A DNA stretch of 64,000 nt from Phycisphaerae bacterium. Lineage in GTDB: Bacteria > Planctomycetota > Phycisphaerae > Sedimentisphaerales > Anaerobacaceae. Positions 15,983 to 24,264 of the stretch are shown piece by piece. The notes beneath the pieces were generated by a model that worked only from the letters and a program-made list of their open reading frames with translations, was not told where the DNA came from and made no database searches. The stretch's first letter is position 1. Each line of letters opens with the position of its first letter. The stretch is from contig JAUWAY010000001.1 of the NCBI GenBank assembly GCA_030601845.1, forward strand, positions 1-64,000. Reading direction: 5' to 3'. A program made the position numbers and the translations under genes.

Positions 15983-16654
15983 ATGAAACGCACAGTGCCA
16001 CTGGTTATAACCTTTGTTGTGGGATGGGTTCTTATATTCTCGGTCTTTTTCCCTTACACCGAATCTTTAGGTGAAGATTTTTCGGTGTTTTTTGATATTA
16101 TTGCTTCCATCGCTTTCATCCTTGGAGGCGGGAGCCTGATCAAGATGTTCGGGGCCAAGGTCATAAAGAGACAGCCCGGCTGGGGGTACGCCCTGGTTGC
16201 AATCGTGGGCTTCGTCGGAACCCTTGTGGTAGGGCTTTTGAAGACCGGCAACCCCGAGGGCATTACCGGCAATGTACTTGCCGAGGGCTCTGCCATTATG
16301 GCGGTCTATGACTACATGTTCAAGCCCTGTGGCGCCACTATGTTCGCACTGCTGGCTTTCTATGTTGCCTCCGCCGCATACCGGGCCTTCAGAGCAAAGA
16401 ACACCGAGGCAGTCATCCTTCTGGTTACCGCCTTTATCATTCTTTTCGGCCGCACCTTTCTTGGCACCCTCGCCACCATCTGGCTGCCTGAACAGCTCGA
16501 TTTCCTCAAAATACCAAATATCGCCAGTTGGATTATGATAGTGCTCAACCAGGCTGGTAACCGGGCCATTATGATAGGTATTTCGCTCGGCATTATTTCA
16601 ACATCACTTAAGGTTATACTCGGAATAGAGCGTTCCTACTTAGGGTCGGAATAA
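15983..16654 (+). CDS. Polytopic membrane protein of the ASKHA operon
   Basis: 223 residues with about six predicted transmembrane helices (for example LVITFVVGWVLIFSVFF, ALVAIVGFVGTLVVGLL, AVILLVTAFIILFGRTFLG). A good AGGAG ribosome site precedes the ATG. No family recognised. Conserved-looking loops include FGAKVIKRQPGWGYA between helices 2 and 3. The spacing of 62 bases upstream and 20 downstream supports membership of the operon. Confidence 0.7.
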   Translation: MKRTVPLVITFVVGWVLIFSVFFPYTESLGEDFSVFFDIIASIAFILGGGSLIKMFGAKVIKRQPGWGYALVAIVGFVGTLVVGLLKTGNPEGITGNVLAEGSAIMAVYDYMFKPCGATMFALLAFYVASAAYRAFRAKNTEAVILLVTAFIILFGRTFLGTLATIWLPEQLDFLKIPNIASWIMIVLNQAGNRAIMIGISLGIISTSLKVILGIERSYLGSE

Positions 16655-16674
16655 GCAAAAGAACTGAGAAGCCA

Positions 16675-17727
16675 ATGAGAATATATGAAAAAATACGTGA
16701 CATCGACAGGAGGCTGATTTTCCTTCTTATCGCCCTGGCTGTAAGCCTTCCTATCATTTTTCAGATATCCTTCCCTGAAATCACGACGCCTATGGTAAAA
16801 AAGGTCTTTGACCAGATCGATAGTATGCCCGCCGGTTCCAAAGTGCTCCTGGCCTTCGACTATGACCCGGCAAGTGAGCCGGAACTGCAGCCAATGGCCA
16901 ACAGTCTCCTGCGTCATCTTGCTTTGCGCAGATGCAAATTGTACTTCATCACTCTCTGGCCTGTTGGCCAGAATATGATCGAGGACACCATAAAAAATGT
17001 ACTGCTGCCTGAGTTCGGCGAATATACCTACGGTGTTGACTATGTGAACCTGGGCTTCAAGAGTGGAAATGAAGGAGTAATAAAGGTTGTCCAGACAAAC
17101 CTCCGCAAGCTCTACACCACCGACGGCAGAGGCACGGCCATCGACAAGATCCAAATGCTCAAGGATGTGAAGAGTCTGGCGAGCATGGCGCTCATCGTCA
17201 ATGTCTCGGCTGGATACCCTGGATTAAAGGAGTGGATTCAGTACGGCAGCGATCCGGTCGGCCTTGCTATTGTGGGCGGGTGCACGGCTGTTCAGGCACC
17301 ACTGCTATATCCTTACTATCCCAACCAGCTTATCGGCTTTATGGGAGGAATTAAAGGGGCCGCCGAGTACGATGAGATACTAAGGAAGAACTATGGGGAC
17401 CAGATAAGTCAACGGTACAAGAATGGACTGCAAAGCTGGCTTTCCACAGAAGTGGGAAAGCTCAGGGCCTCCTATACGGGTGAGCAACTCCAGCAGCGGA
17501 TAGCCGAGGCCCAAGAGAAATACAAACAGAAACTCGACAGCGAGAAAAAGGAGCTTTACCTCGGGCTTTTCCGCATGGGCCCTCAGGCCATTGCCCACCT
17601 GGTCATTATGTTGTTAATCGTAACCGGCAATGTCACGTTCTTTATCGACCGAAGGCGCCGGAAGAAAAAAACCGTCAGTAGCCCCCCTGCTTTCTTGCGA
17701 AAGCAAGAAGCCGGACCGAGCGAATAG
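16675..17727 (+). CDS. Bitopic membrane protein with a large alpha/beta domain, ASKHA operon
   Basis: 350 residues. A transmembrane helix lies near the N-terminus (15-32, IFLLIALAVSLPIIF) and another near the C-terminus (about 306-325, AIAHLVIMLLIVTGNVTFF), enclosing a Rossmann-like domain. Its strands include GSKVLLAFDYDP, CKLYFITLWPVG, MALIVNVSAGYPGLKEWIQY and LAIVGGCTAVQAPLLYPYY. A charged helix (about 255-295) precedes the second helix. The domain is most likely outside the cytoplasm. The last residues (PPAFLRKQEAG) are encoded by a palindromic repeat (17681-17713). Function unknown. Confidence 0.7.
   Translation: MRIYEKIRDIDRRLIFLLIALAVSLPIIFQISFPEITTPMVKKVFDQIDSMPAGSKVLLAFDYDPASEPELQPMANSLLRHLALRRCKLYFITLWPVGQNMIEDTIKNVLLPEFGEYTYGVDYVNLGFKSGNEGVIKVVQTNLRKLYTTDGRGTAIDKIQMLKDVKSLASMALIVNVSAGYPGLKEWIQYGSDPVGLAIVGGCTAVQAPLLYPYYPNQLIGFMGGIKGAAEYDEILRKNYGDQISQRYKNGLQSWLSTEVGKLRASYTGEQLQQRIAEAQEKYKQKLDSEKKELYLGLFRMGPQAIAHLVIMLLIVTGNVTFFIDRRRRKKKTVSSPPAFLRKQEAGPSE
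17681..17713. repeat. Palindromic repeat at the 3' end of a coding region
   Basis: CCCCCC then TTCTTGC-GAAA-GCAAGAA then GCCGG forms a hairpin that lies inside the last 20 codons of the bitopic protein gene. A similar CCCCCCTTGCTTG...GCAAG palindrome lies at 27355, so this is a dispersed family. Confidence 0.6.
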
Positions 17728-17731
17728 AACC

Positions 17732-18520
17732 ATGAATCGCAAGAAACTGATCCGATACCTGGTACTTATCATAATTGCCATAGCACTCTTTGTCCATACT
17801 GCTTCCGGAGGGATGGACCACCCCTTTAAGTCAACGGAGGTTTTCGGCACGTGGCTCGCTGCCTTGCTGACCCTGGCCATTATGAGCTTCCTTTACGACG
17901 ACAACCCTGTATATCGATTTGCCGAGCATCTTTTCATCGGGATTTCTGCGGCTTATTGGATGGTGATAGGATTCTGGACCACTCTCGTTCCTAATTTGAT
18001 CGGCCGCCTGTCGCCGGGCTTTGTACAGAGAAACTTCATCCCCGACCTTCCCACAGAGGGATACAGAAACCTATGGTACCTGATACCTCTTATCCTCGGC
18101 CTTATGCTGCTCATGCGGCTTTCGTCGAAAGCCGGCTGGATGAGCCGCTGGGCTCTGGCCTTTATCTTCGGCATCACAGCAGGCCTTAGGTTCGTAGGTT
18201 TCCTGGTCAGCGATTTCATCGGCCAGATACAGAATACCATTGTGTCCCTGGTTGTGCTAAATAATGGTAAATTCGATTGGGTGACGGTCCAGACGAGCTT
18301 TTCAGCCATCATCGGTGTGGTGGGTGTCTTTGCCGGGCTGGTCTACTTCTTCTTCTCCAAGGAACACAAGGGACTTTTCGGAAAGGCCTCAAGAGTAGGT
18401 ATCTGGGTCCTAATGATAACCTTTGGTGCGGGCTTTGGCTACACGGTTATGGGGCGAATCGCCCTTCTGGTAGGCCGAATGGAATTCCTCTTCAGGGATT
18501 GGCTGCATATTGTCCCGTGA
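17732..18520 (+). CDS. Polytopic membrane protein, last gene of the ASKHA operon
   Basis: About 262 residues from MNRKKLIRYL. The start at 17732 lies four bases after the previous stop; the track start at 17630 would overlap the neighbour. About seven hydrophobic segments are visible (LIIIAIALFVHTASGG, EVFGTWLAALLTLAIMSFL, LFIGISAAYWMVIGFW, LWYLIPLILGLMLLMRL, GVVGVFAGLVYFFFS, GIWVLMITFGAGFGYTVMG). No known family. A long inverted repeat follows the stop and separates it from the convergent kduD. Confidence 0.7.
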   Translation: MNRKKLIRYLVLIIIAIALFVHTASGGMDHPFKSTEVFGTWLAALLTLAIMSFLYDDNPVYRFAEHLFIGISAAYWMVIGFWTTLVPNLIGRLSPGFVQRNFIPDLPTEGYRNLWYLIPLILGLMLLMRLSSKAGWMSRWALAFIFGITAGLRFVGFLVSDFIGQIQNTIVSLVVLNNGKFDWVTVQTSFSAIIGVVGVFAGLVYFFFSKEHKGLFGKASRVGIWVLMITFGAGFGYTVMGRIALLVGRMEFLFRDWLHIVP

Positions 18521-18536
18521 AACTCAAAGGCCTGCC

Positions 18537-18580
18537 GCAAATGGCTAATCGCTTATCGCAAATCGTGATTCGCCATTTGC
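18537..18580. terminator. Inverted repeat between convergent operons
   Basis: GCAAATGGC and GCCATTTGC are nine-base perfect inverted repeats separated by 26 bases that also contain TAATCGCTTATCGCAAATCG units. They lie between the ASKHA operon and the convergent kduD. There is no strong T run, so termination is only inferred; it may equally be another dispersed palindrome. Confidence 0.4.
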
Positions 18581-18614
18581 CATTTGCGAGGCATCTTATA
18601 CCTGGGGCATTGCG

Positions 18615-19379
18615 TTAGCGCGCCAACCAGCCACCATCGACAGCCACCGTGTATCCGTGCATATATGACGATGCATCAGAGGCCAGAAAAACGACCGCTC
18701 CTTTAAGGTCGCTTGGCTTACCCCAGCGACCGGCGGGGATTCGAGCAAGAATAGCTTTATTACGAACAGGGTCGGCTCGCAGCGGCGCTGTAAGGCCGGT
18801 GGCCATATAGCCAGGCGCTATGGCGTTGACATTGATATTGTGAGCGGCCAACTCATTGGCCATCAATCTTGTCAGGCCCATAACAGCGCTTTTGGAGGCG
18901 GTGTACGAGGGAACCAGAACGCCACCCTGGAAAGAAAGCATAGAGGCGATATTGATGATTTTGCCGCCGTCACCCTGTTTTATGAAGACTTTTGCCACCG
19001 CCTGGCTTAAGAAAAACAGGGTCTTCTGGTTGACGTTAATCACATCATCCCAATCCTTTTCAGTAAATTCTGTAATCGGAGCACGGCGAATCGTCCCTGC
19101 ATTATTCACCAGAATGTCAATTCTCCCCAAATGCTCTATTGTTTCTGCAATAATTTTATCGACACAATTGATTGATATAAGGTCAGCTTGAATCCGAACA
19201 CAACCCCTGCCTAAACTTTCAATTTCCTTCACTGTCTCATCCATATTGCTTCTGGCGACTAATGCCACATCCGCGCCTGCTTCCGCGAGTCCTACCGCCA
19301 TCGCCTGGCCCAGGCCATAAGAAGCTCCTGTTACTATTGCAACTTTGCCGTCTAATTTGAACTTGTCCAAAACGCCCAT
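18615..19379 (-). CDS. kduD: 2-dehydro-3-deoxy-D-gluconate 5-dehydrogenase (KduD-type SDR)
   Basis: A 254-residue short-chain dehydrogenase. The NAD site TGASYGLGQ lies near the N-terminus, NNAG at about 92, and the catalytic Tyr and Lys in YTASKSAV. The C-terminus GYTVAVDGGWLAR is typical of KduD. The enzyme interconverts 2,5-diketo-3-deoxygluconate and 2-keto-3-deoxygluconate (KDG) in the breakdown of unsaturated galacturonate from pectin. It lies two bases downstream of a zinc dehydrogenase gene and near a TRAP transporter and glycosidase. Other SDR substrates cannot be fully excluded. Confidence 0.85.
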   Translation of the reverse strand: MGVLDKFKLDGKVAIVTGASYGLGQAMAVGLAEAGADVALVARSNMDETVKEIESLGRGCVRIQADLISINCVDKIIAETIEHLGRIDILVNNAGTIRRAPITEFTEKDWDDVINVNQKTLFFLSQAVAKVFIKQGDGGKIINIASMLSFQGGVLVPSYTASKSAVMGLTRLMANELAAHNINVNAIAPGYMATGLTAPLRADPVRNKAILARIPAGRWGKPSDLKGAVVFLASDASSYMHGYTVAVDGGWLAR

Positions 19380-19381
19380 AA

Positions 19382-20434
19382 TCAGTCTCCTTCCATATTA
19401 ATCAAGATTTTCATAACATCCGAGCCCGATTTCATCTGCTCGTCCCGACCCCTTTTCAAGAGGCGGGGCTCGAGCGCCTTTTGAAAATCCGCTAACGGAT
19501 ACCGTGCGGTAATCAGTCGGTCAAGCGGCAACTCACCACTGGCGGCTATTTCGATGGCCTTTTCGAAGTCCTGCGGCTCATAGACCCGCGCACCGCAGAG
19601 TTTGAGCTCTCGCCAGAAGAAACGAAACAGGTCAACTTTCGGCGTCTCGCTAAAAATCCCCACCACTATAATACGTCCTCGAGTTCTTGGCAACTGCGTC
19701 ATAACCGAAGCCCCTGCTGCCGAACCCGACACTTCAAAAACCACATCGGCGCCTGCACCGTCGGTTTGTTTCTCAACATAAGCCGGCAGGTCGATTTCCG
19801 TCGGATTTACCACATCAATTCCGAGTTTGCGCGCAAACTCAATTCGGGAAGGATTGACCTCGGAAACCAGAACCCGCGCACCTGCTTCACGAGCGACTAA
19901 AGCAATAAGCATCCCGATCGGACCGCCGCCGATGATAACGACATATTCTTCCGGCTTGACCTGTCCCAGACGCACATCGTGACAGGCAACCGCGAGCGGT
20001 TCGACGAGGGCCCCAAGGTCTAAAGCGACCTCGTCGGGGAGCTTGTGAAGCGTGTGTGCGGGTACTGTCCAAGAGTTCTGAAAGGCCCCGGGAGTATCGA
20101 TGCCGAGGAACTTCAGGTTCTGGCAGATATGGCAATGCCCTGCCCGGCAGGCAGGACAGTTGCCGCAGGGGTCGAGAGGACGGACCACCACGCGGTCCCC
20201 AGCTTGCCAGTTCTCGACGTTTGAGCCAACATCCGCGACCACCCCGGACATCTCGTGGCCCATAATATGGGGAATAGATACACGCTTATCCATATGGCCC
20301 GAAAAGATATGCAGGTCGGTACCACAGATGCCGCAGCACGCGACATCGATGCGAACCTCGTCCGGACGGGGTGTCCTTATTTGGGCCTCACCAATCCGGA
20401 TGGTTGTATTTCCGTGATAATAAGCTGCTTTCAT
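19382..20434 (-). CDS. Zinc-dependent medium-chain dehydrogenase (sorbitol/threonine dehydrogenase-like)
   Basis: About 350 residues from MKAAYYHGNTTIRIG; the track start at 20494 adds an unlikely leader. Catalytic zinc ligands lie in CGICGTDLHIFSGH and GHEMSGVV; the four structural-zinc cysteines are in CGNCPACRAGHCHIC. The NAD-binding Rossmann motif is VIIGGGPIGMLIALVAREAG. It probably oxidises a sugar acid or polyol hydroxyl. Co-transcription with kduD (2-base gap) suggests a role in uronate or pectin-derived sugar catabolism, for example an alternative uronate dehydrogenation step (inference). Confidence 0.85.
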   Translation of the reverse strand: MKAAYYHGNTTIRIGEAQIRTPRPDEVRIDVACCGICGTDLHIFSGHMDKRVSIPHIMGHEMSGVVADVGSNVENWQAGDRVVVRPLDPCGNCPACRAGHCHICQNLKFLGIDTPGAFQNSWTVPAHTLHKLPDEVALDLGALVEPLAVACHDVRLGQVKPEEYVVIIGGGPIGMLIALVAREAGARVLVSEVNPSRIEFARKLGIDVVNPTEIDLPAYVEKQTDGAGADVVFEVSGSAAGASVMTQLPRTRGRIIVVGIFSETPKVDLFRFFWRELKLCGARVYEPQDFEKAIEIAASGELPLDRLITARYPLADFQKALEPRLLKRGRDEQMKSGSDVMKILINMEGD

Positions 20435-20975
20435 TTTTCTCAATCTTCTGACCGGTACGCACTTGCTCCTGGCTTGAATGTCAATTTTGGCCAAATGCTG
20501 ACGTAACCAACTTTGTAATTCGTCCTTCGAAGTACTACGGAGAATGGATCGGATTGGTTACAGGTGCTTTACCTATGCTGTTCATAAACATCTGATATCG
20601 TTCAATACCCGCTCTTTTTCCTTTTATAGTTGACATTATTTATCTCTTTTGCAGGGGCCCCCTTAACCGGGCAACACATCCAGGTTCAAAACACTTATTC
20701 TTAATTCTTATTCATAAAACATTCTATGATGTTAATCAAGTTGAAAAGTGGCTGCTCCTCTCAACAAGTAAGTAACAGATGGTGCTGACCCAAATTTAAG
20801 CGGCTGACCTCCGGGAAAATATCTCTATAAAACAGGTTGACGCCGGTCGAATTGGCAGCTACAATCTCGTGGTTTTTTAACCTTGAAGTTAGTTAGTTAA
20901 GCCCCGGCCGCCGGGGCCGCAAAATATAACTGAATAAAATCTGAACGGTTAAATATAATTGAAGGCAAAGAAATC
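20435..20975. other. Gene-free region between divergent genes
   Basis: No supportable coding frame. It holds the promoters for the kduD unit (minus) and the lipoprotein gene (plus), though none is obvious. A GC-rich hairpin GCCCCGG-CCG-CCGGGGC lies at 20901-20917, preceded by AGTTAGTTAGTTAAG and not followed by a T run. Confidence 0.45.
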
Positions 20976-22202
20976 ATGAAAATCTGGGCAAAATCAATTA
21001 TCTTATGTGTTTTATTGGTAACAGGATGTTCACAAACTATGCAAAAGGTAAAAATAACAATGTTTAAGCAAGATTTAGAGTTACTGGAGAAGTATACAGA
21101 TGTTTTGGTGTTATCCGATGAATCCGGCAGCGCCCAGGTGGCGGTCGTGCCAGCCTACCAGGGCCGCGTTATGACCAGCACGGCTGACGGCCCGGAAGGA
21201 TTGAGTTTCGGCTGGGTCAACCGCGAGCTGATTGCTTCGGGAAAAATACAGCCACACATCAATGTTTACGGCGGCGAAGACCGGTTCTGGATGGGCCCGG
21301 AGGGCGGCCAATTCGCCATCTTCTTCCCGAAAGACGCCCCGTTTGACCTCGAACACTGGCAAACCCCGGCGCTCATCGACACCGAACCGTTTGAGCTGGT
21401 TTCCAAAAGCCGCGACCGCGCCACGTTTCGCCGACTGGCGAACCTGACCAACCAATCCGGCACGCAGTTCAACATTCAGATCGACCGAACGGTCCGATTG
21501 TTGAGCACCAAAGAGGCCGAGAAGGCGTTAGGCATTGACCTGCCGCAGTCCGTAAAGATGGTGGTCTATGAATCCGACAACAAGCTCACCAATAAGGGTA
21601 ACAAGCGTTGGAGGAAGAGAACGGGTTTGCTGTCAATCTGGATTCTCGGCATGTTCAACCCTTCACCGGAGACAACGGTCGTAATCCCCTTCAAACCCGG
21701 CCCCGAAGACAAGCTGGGACCAAGGGTCAACGATGCCTACTTCGGCAAGGTCCCGGCAGACCGGCTGATTGTAAAAGACGATGTGCTTTTCTTTAGCGGA
21801 GATGGCAAGTATCGCAGCAAGATCGGCCTCTCACCCCAACGCGCCAAGCCAGTTCTGGGCAGCTTCGATGCGACCAACAATGTCCTGACCCTTGTCCAGT
21901 ATAATAAACCCAGAGACGCAACTGATTACGTCAACTCGATGTGGGAGCTTCAGGAAGAGCCCTTTGCCGGTGATGTCGTCAATTCCTATAATGACGGCCC
22001 GGCCGAGCCAGGCAAGAAACCGCTCGGGCCTTTCTATGAGCTGGAGACATCTTCTCCCGCTGCTTCGCTCAAACCGAGCGAGTCAATCTCCCACATCCAT
22101 CGAACCTTTCATTTCCAGGGTTCGGAAAAGGACCTGGACACTATTGCCCGGGCCACCCTGGACATGGGGCTGGAGGACATAAAGAACGCCTTTGAGCGGT
22201 GA
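20976..22202 (+). CDS. Lipoprotein of unknown function (DUF6786-like)
   Basis: 408 residues with a lipobox LVTGC at about residues 14-18, so probably anchored in a membrane. Conserved-looking segments include VVPAYQGRVMTSTADG, GLSFGWVNRELI, NVYGGEDRFWMGPEGGQ and HIHRTFHFQG. The pattern resembles a beta-sandwich galactose-mutarotase-like fold (inference), and the family may be DUF6786. Its place between the kduD unit and the TRAP transporter suggests a link to carbohydrate use, but no activity can be assigned. Confidence 0.7.
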   Translation: MKIWAKSIILCVLLVTGCSQTMQKVKITMFKQDLELLEKYTDVLVLSDESGSAQVAVVPAYQGRVMTSTADGPEGLSFGWVNRELIASGKIQPHINVYGGEDRFWMGPEGGQFAIFFPKDAPFDLEHWQTPALIDTEPFELVSKSRDRATFRRLANLTNQSGTQFNIQIDRTVRLLSTKEAEKALGIDLPQSVKMVVYESDNKLTNKGNKRWRKRTGLLSIWILGMFNPSPETTVVIPFKPGPEDKLGPRVNDAYFGKVPADRLIVKDDVLFFSGDGKYRSKIGLSPQRAKPVLGSFDATNNVLTLVQYNKPRDATDYVNSMWELQEEPFAGDVVNSYNDGPAEPGKKPLGPFYELETSSPAASLKPSESISHIHRTFHFQGSEKDLDTIARATLDMGLEDIKNAFER

Positions 22203-22306
22203 AAGAGAACGCAATAAAATGCCCACCGACCCGGCTCGCAATGGCTAATTTCTATAGGTCTGTTTTTTACAAAGAGTTTAACTCAGTAACGCTAAGGAGA
22301 TAATGA

Positions 22307-24193
22307 TTGCAGATGTCTAACGTTAACCAACTACTAAAAGAAAAGCTGACGACGGAAAATTACAACAGGCTCATCGCTCTTGACAATCCGAAGATGCACG
22401 ATTTTGTCGCCGATGCGATTGAGCTTACCCGTCCGGCTTCGGTCTTTGTCTGCACAGATTCGGACGAAGATAGAGCTTACATTCGTGAACTGGCAATAAA
22501 GAACGGTGAGGAAAGGCCGCTCAATATCCCCGGCCACACCTGCCACTTTGATGGATACTATGACCAGGCCCGCGATAAGGTCAGGACAAAGTATTTGCTG
22601 CCGCCCGGCTCGGAGTTAGGCGCGAGTCTTAATTCCATCGAAAAAGCCGCCGGAGTCGAAGAGGTCCGCTCTTTTTTGAAGGACTCAATGGTTGGCCGCG
22701 AAATGCTGATTTGCTTTTTCTGTCTCGGCCCAATCAATTCAGAGTTTTCTATCCCCTGTATTCAGATAACGGATTCGCCCTACGTTGCTCACAGCGAGAC
22801 TATTCTCTATCGGCCCGGTTACGAACAGTTCAGGAAGACCGGTGCCTCACCGGATTTCTTCAGATTCATCCATTCCGAGGGCGAGCTGGAAAACGCCGTG
22901 AGCAAAAATATTGACAATCGCCGTGTTTACATCGACCTCGAAGAAAATCTGGTCTATAGCGTCAATACTCAATACGGTGGCAATACCATAGGGCTGAAAA
23001 AACTGGCCCTGCGATTGGCTATCAACAAGGCCTCAAAGCAGGGCTGGCTCGCCGAGCATATGTTCGTCCTTGGCGCTCACGGCCCCGCCGGCCGCGTAAC
23101 TTACTTTGCCGGCGCATTTCCCTCGGCCTGTGGAAAGACCTCAACCTCAATGCTGACCGGCCAAACCATTATTGGTGATGACATCGCTTACCTGCGAAAA
23201 AAGGGCGGCCAGGTCCGCTGCGTAAATGTCGAGAAAGGCATCTTCGGCATCATCCGCGATGTCAACTCCAAAGACGACCCTGTTATTTACGAGGCCCTCA
23301 CAAAACCCTGCGAGGTCATCTTCTCCAACGTTTTAATCGATAGTCACTCAAAGCCCCACTGGCTTGGTATGGGCAAAGAATTACCGACAGAAGGAATCAA
23401 TCATTCCGGCCAATGGCAAAAGGGCAAAACCGACGCCAACGGCAATGAGATTACCGCCTCCCACAGAAACGCACGCTACTGCCTCAACATCCCGGACCTT
23501 GGCAATCGCGACCCATTGCTCGATGACCCCGATGGTGTCCCGATTGGCGGTATCATTTACGGCGGACGCGATAGCGACACCTGGGTCCCCGTTGAGCAGG
23601 CGTTTAACTGGACTGAGGGCATCATCATAAAGGCAGCGGCCCTTGAATCTGAAACCACCGCTGCAACGCTCGGCAAAGAGGGCGTCAGAACCTTCAATCT
23701 AATGTCAAATCTTGATTTCCTGTCGATTCCGCTCGGTCGATATATCCGGAACAATCTGGATTTCGCCAGGGATATTGAGAATCCACCAATGATTTTCTCG
23801 GTCAATTATTTCCTCAAGGACGATAACGGCGAATACTTAAACGGTATGGCCGACAAGAAAATCTGGATTTTGTGGGCCGAGCTTCGCGTAAACGGCGACG
23901 TCGATGCTATTGAAACGCCGACCGGCTTGATACCGAAATACGAAGATTTGGCAAAGCTGTTCAAGAACCATATCGACACACAATATACACAGGCCGATTA
24001 TATCCGGCAGTTCACAATTCGCATACCGGAGAATCTCGCCAAGCTCGACCGTGTCGAGAAAATTTACAAGGAAAAAGTTCCTGATACGCCACAGATTCTT
24101 TTCGACACCTTTGCTGAAGTTCGCAAACGCCTGAAAGCAGCCCAGGATAAATACAGCGATTATATCTCGCCGTTTGATTTGACAGTTAAGTAA
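22307..24193 (+). CDS. pckG: Phosphoenolpyruvate carboxykinase, GTP-dependent
   Basis: It converts oxaloacetate and GTP to phosphoenolpyruvate, CO2 and GDP, the entry step of gluconeogenesis. At 628 residues the length is normal. The P-loop-like kinase motif GAFPSACGKTSTSMLTG, the NxRYCLNIPD segment and the GG(I)IYGGRDSDT motif identify the GTP form. AGGAG lies 7 bases before a TTG start (22307); an ATG start at 22313 would leave 13 bases, so the TTG may be used. Fits a genome living on sugar acids. Confidence 0.95.
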   Translation: MQMSNVNQLLKEKLTTENYNRLIALDNPKMHDFVADAIELTRPASVFVCTDSDEDRAYIRELAIKNGEERPLNIPGHTCHFDGYYDQARDKVRTKYLLPPGSELGASLNSIEKAAGVEEVRSFLKDSMVGREMLICFFCLGPINSEFSIPCIQITDSPYVAHSETILYRPGYEQFRKTGASPDFFRFIHSEGELENAVSKNIDNRRVYIDLEENLVYSVNTQYGGNTIGLKKLALRLAINKASKQGWLAEHMFVLGAHGPAGRVTYFAGAFPSACGKTSTSMLTGQTIIGDDIAYLRKKGGQVRCVNVEKGIFGIIRDVNSKDDPVIYEALTKPCEVIFSNVLIDSHSKPHWLGMGKELPTEGINHSGQWQKGKTDANGNEITASHRNARYCLNIPDLGNRDPLLDDPDGVPIGGIIYGGRDSDTWVPVEQAFNWTEGIIIKAAALESETTAATLGKEGVRTFNLMSNLDFLSIPLGRYIRNNLDFARDIENPPMIFSVNYFLKDDNGEYLNGMADKKIWILWAELRVNGDVDAIETPTGLIPKYEDLAKLFKNHIDTQYTQADYIRQFTIRIPENLAKLDRVEKIYKEKVPDTPQILFDTFAEVRKRLKAAQDKYSDYISPFDLTVK

Positions 24194-24264
24194 TAAATAG
24201 GTAAAATGCATAAAAGAGCTTTGGGTTTGATTGTCCATTATATATAGATTAGGAGGCATTATCC

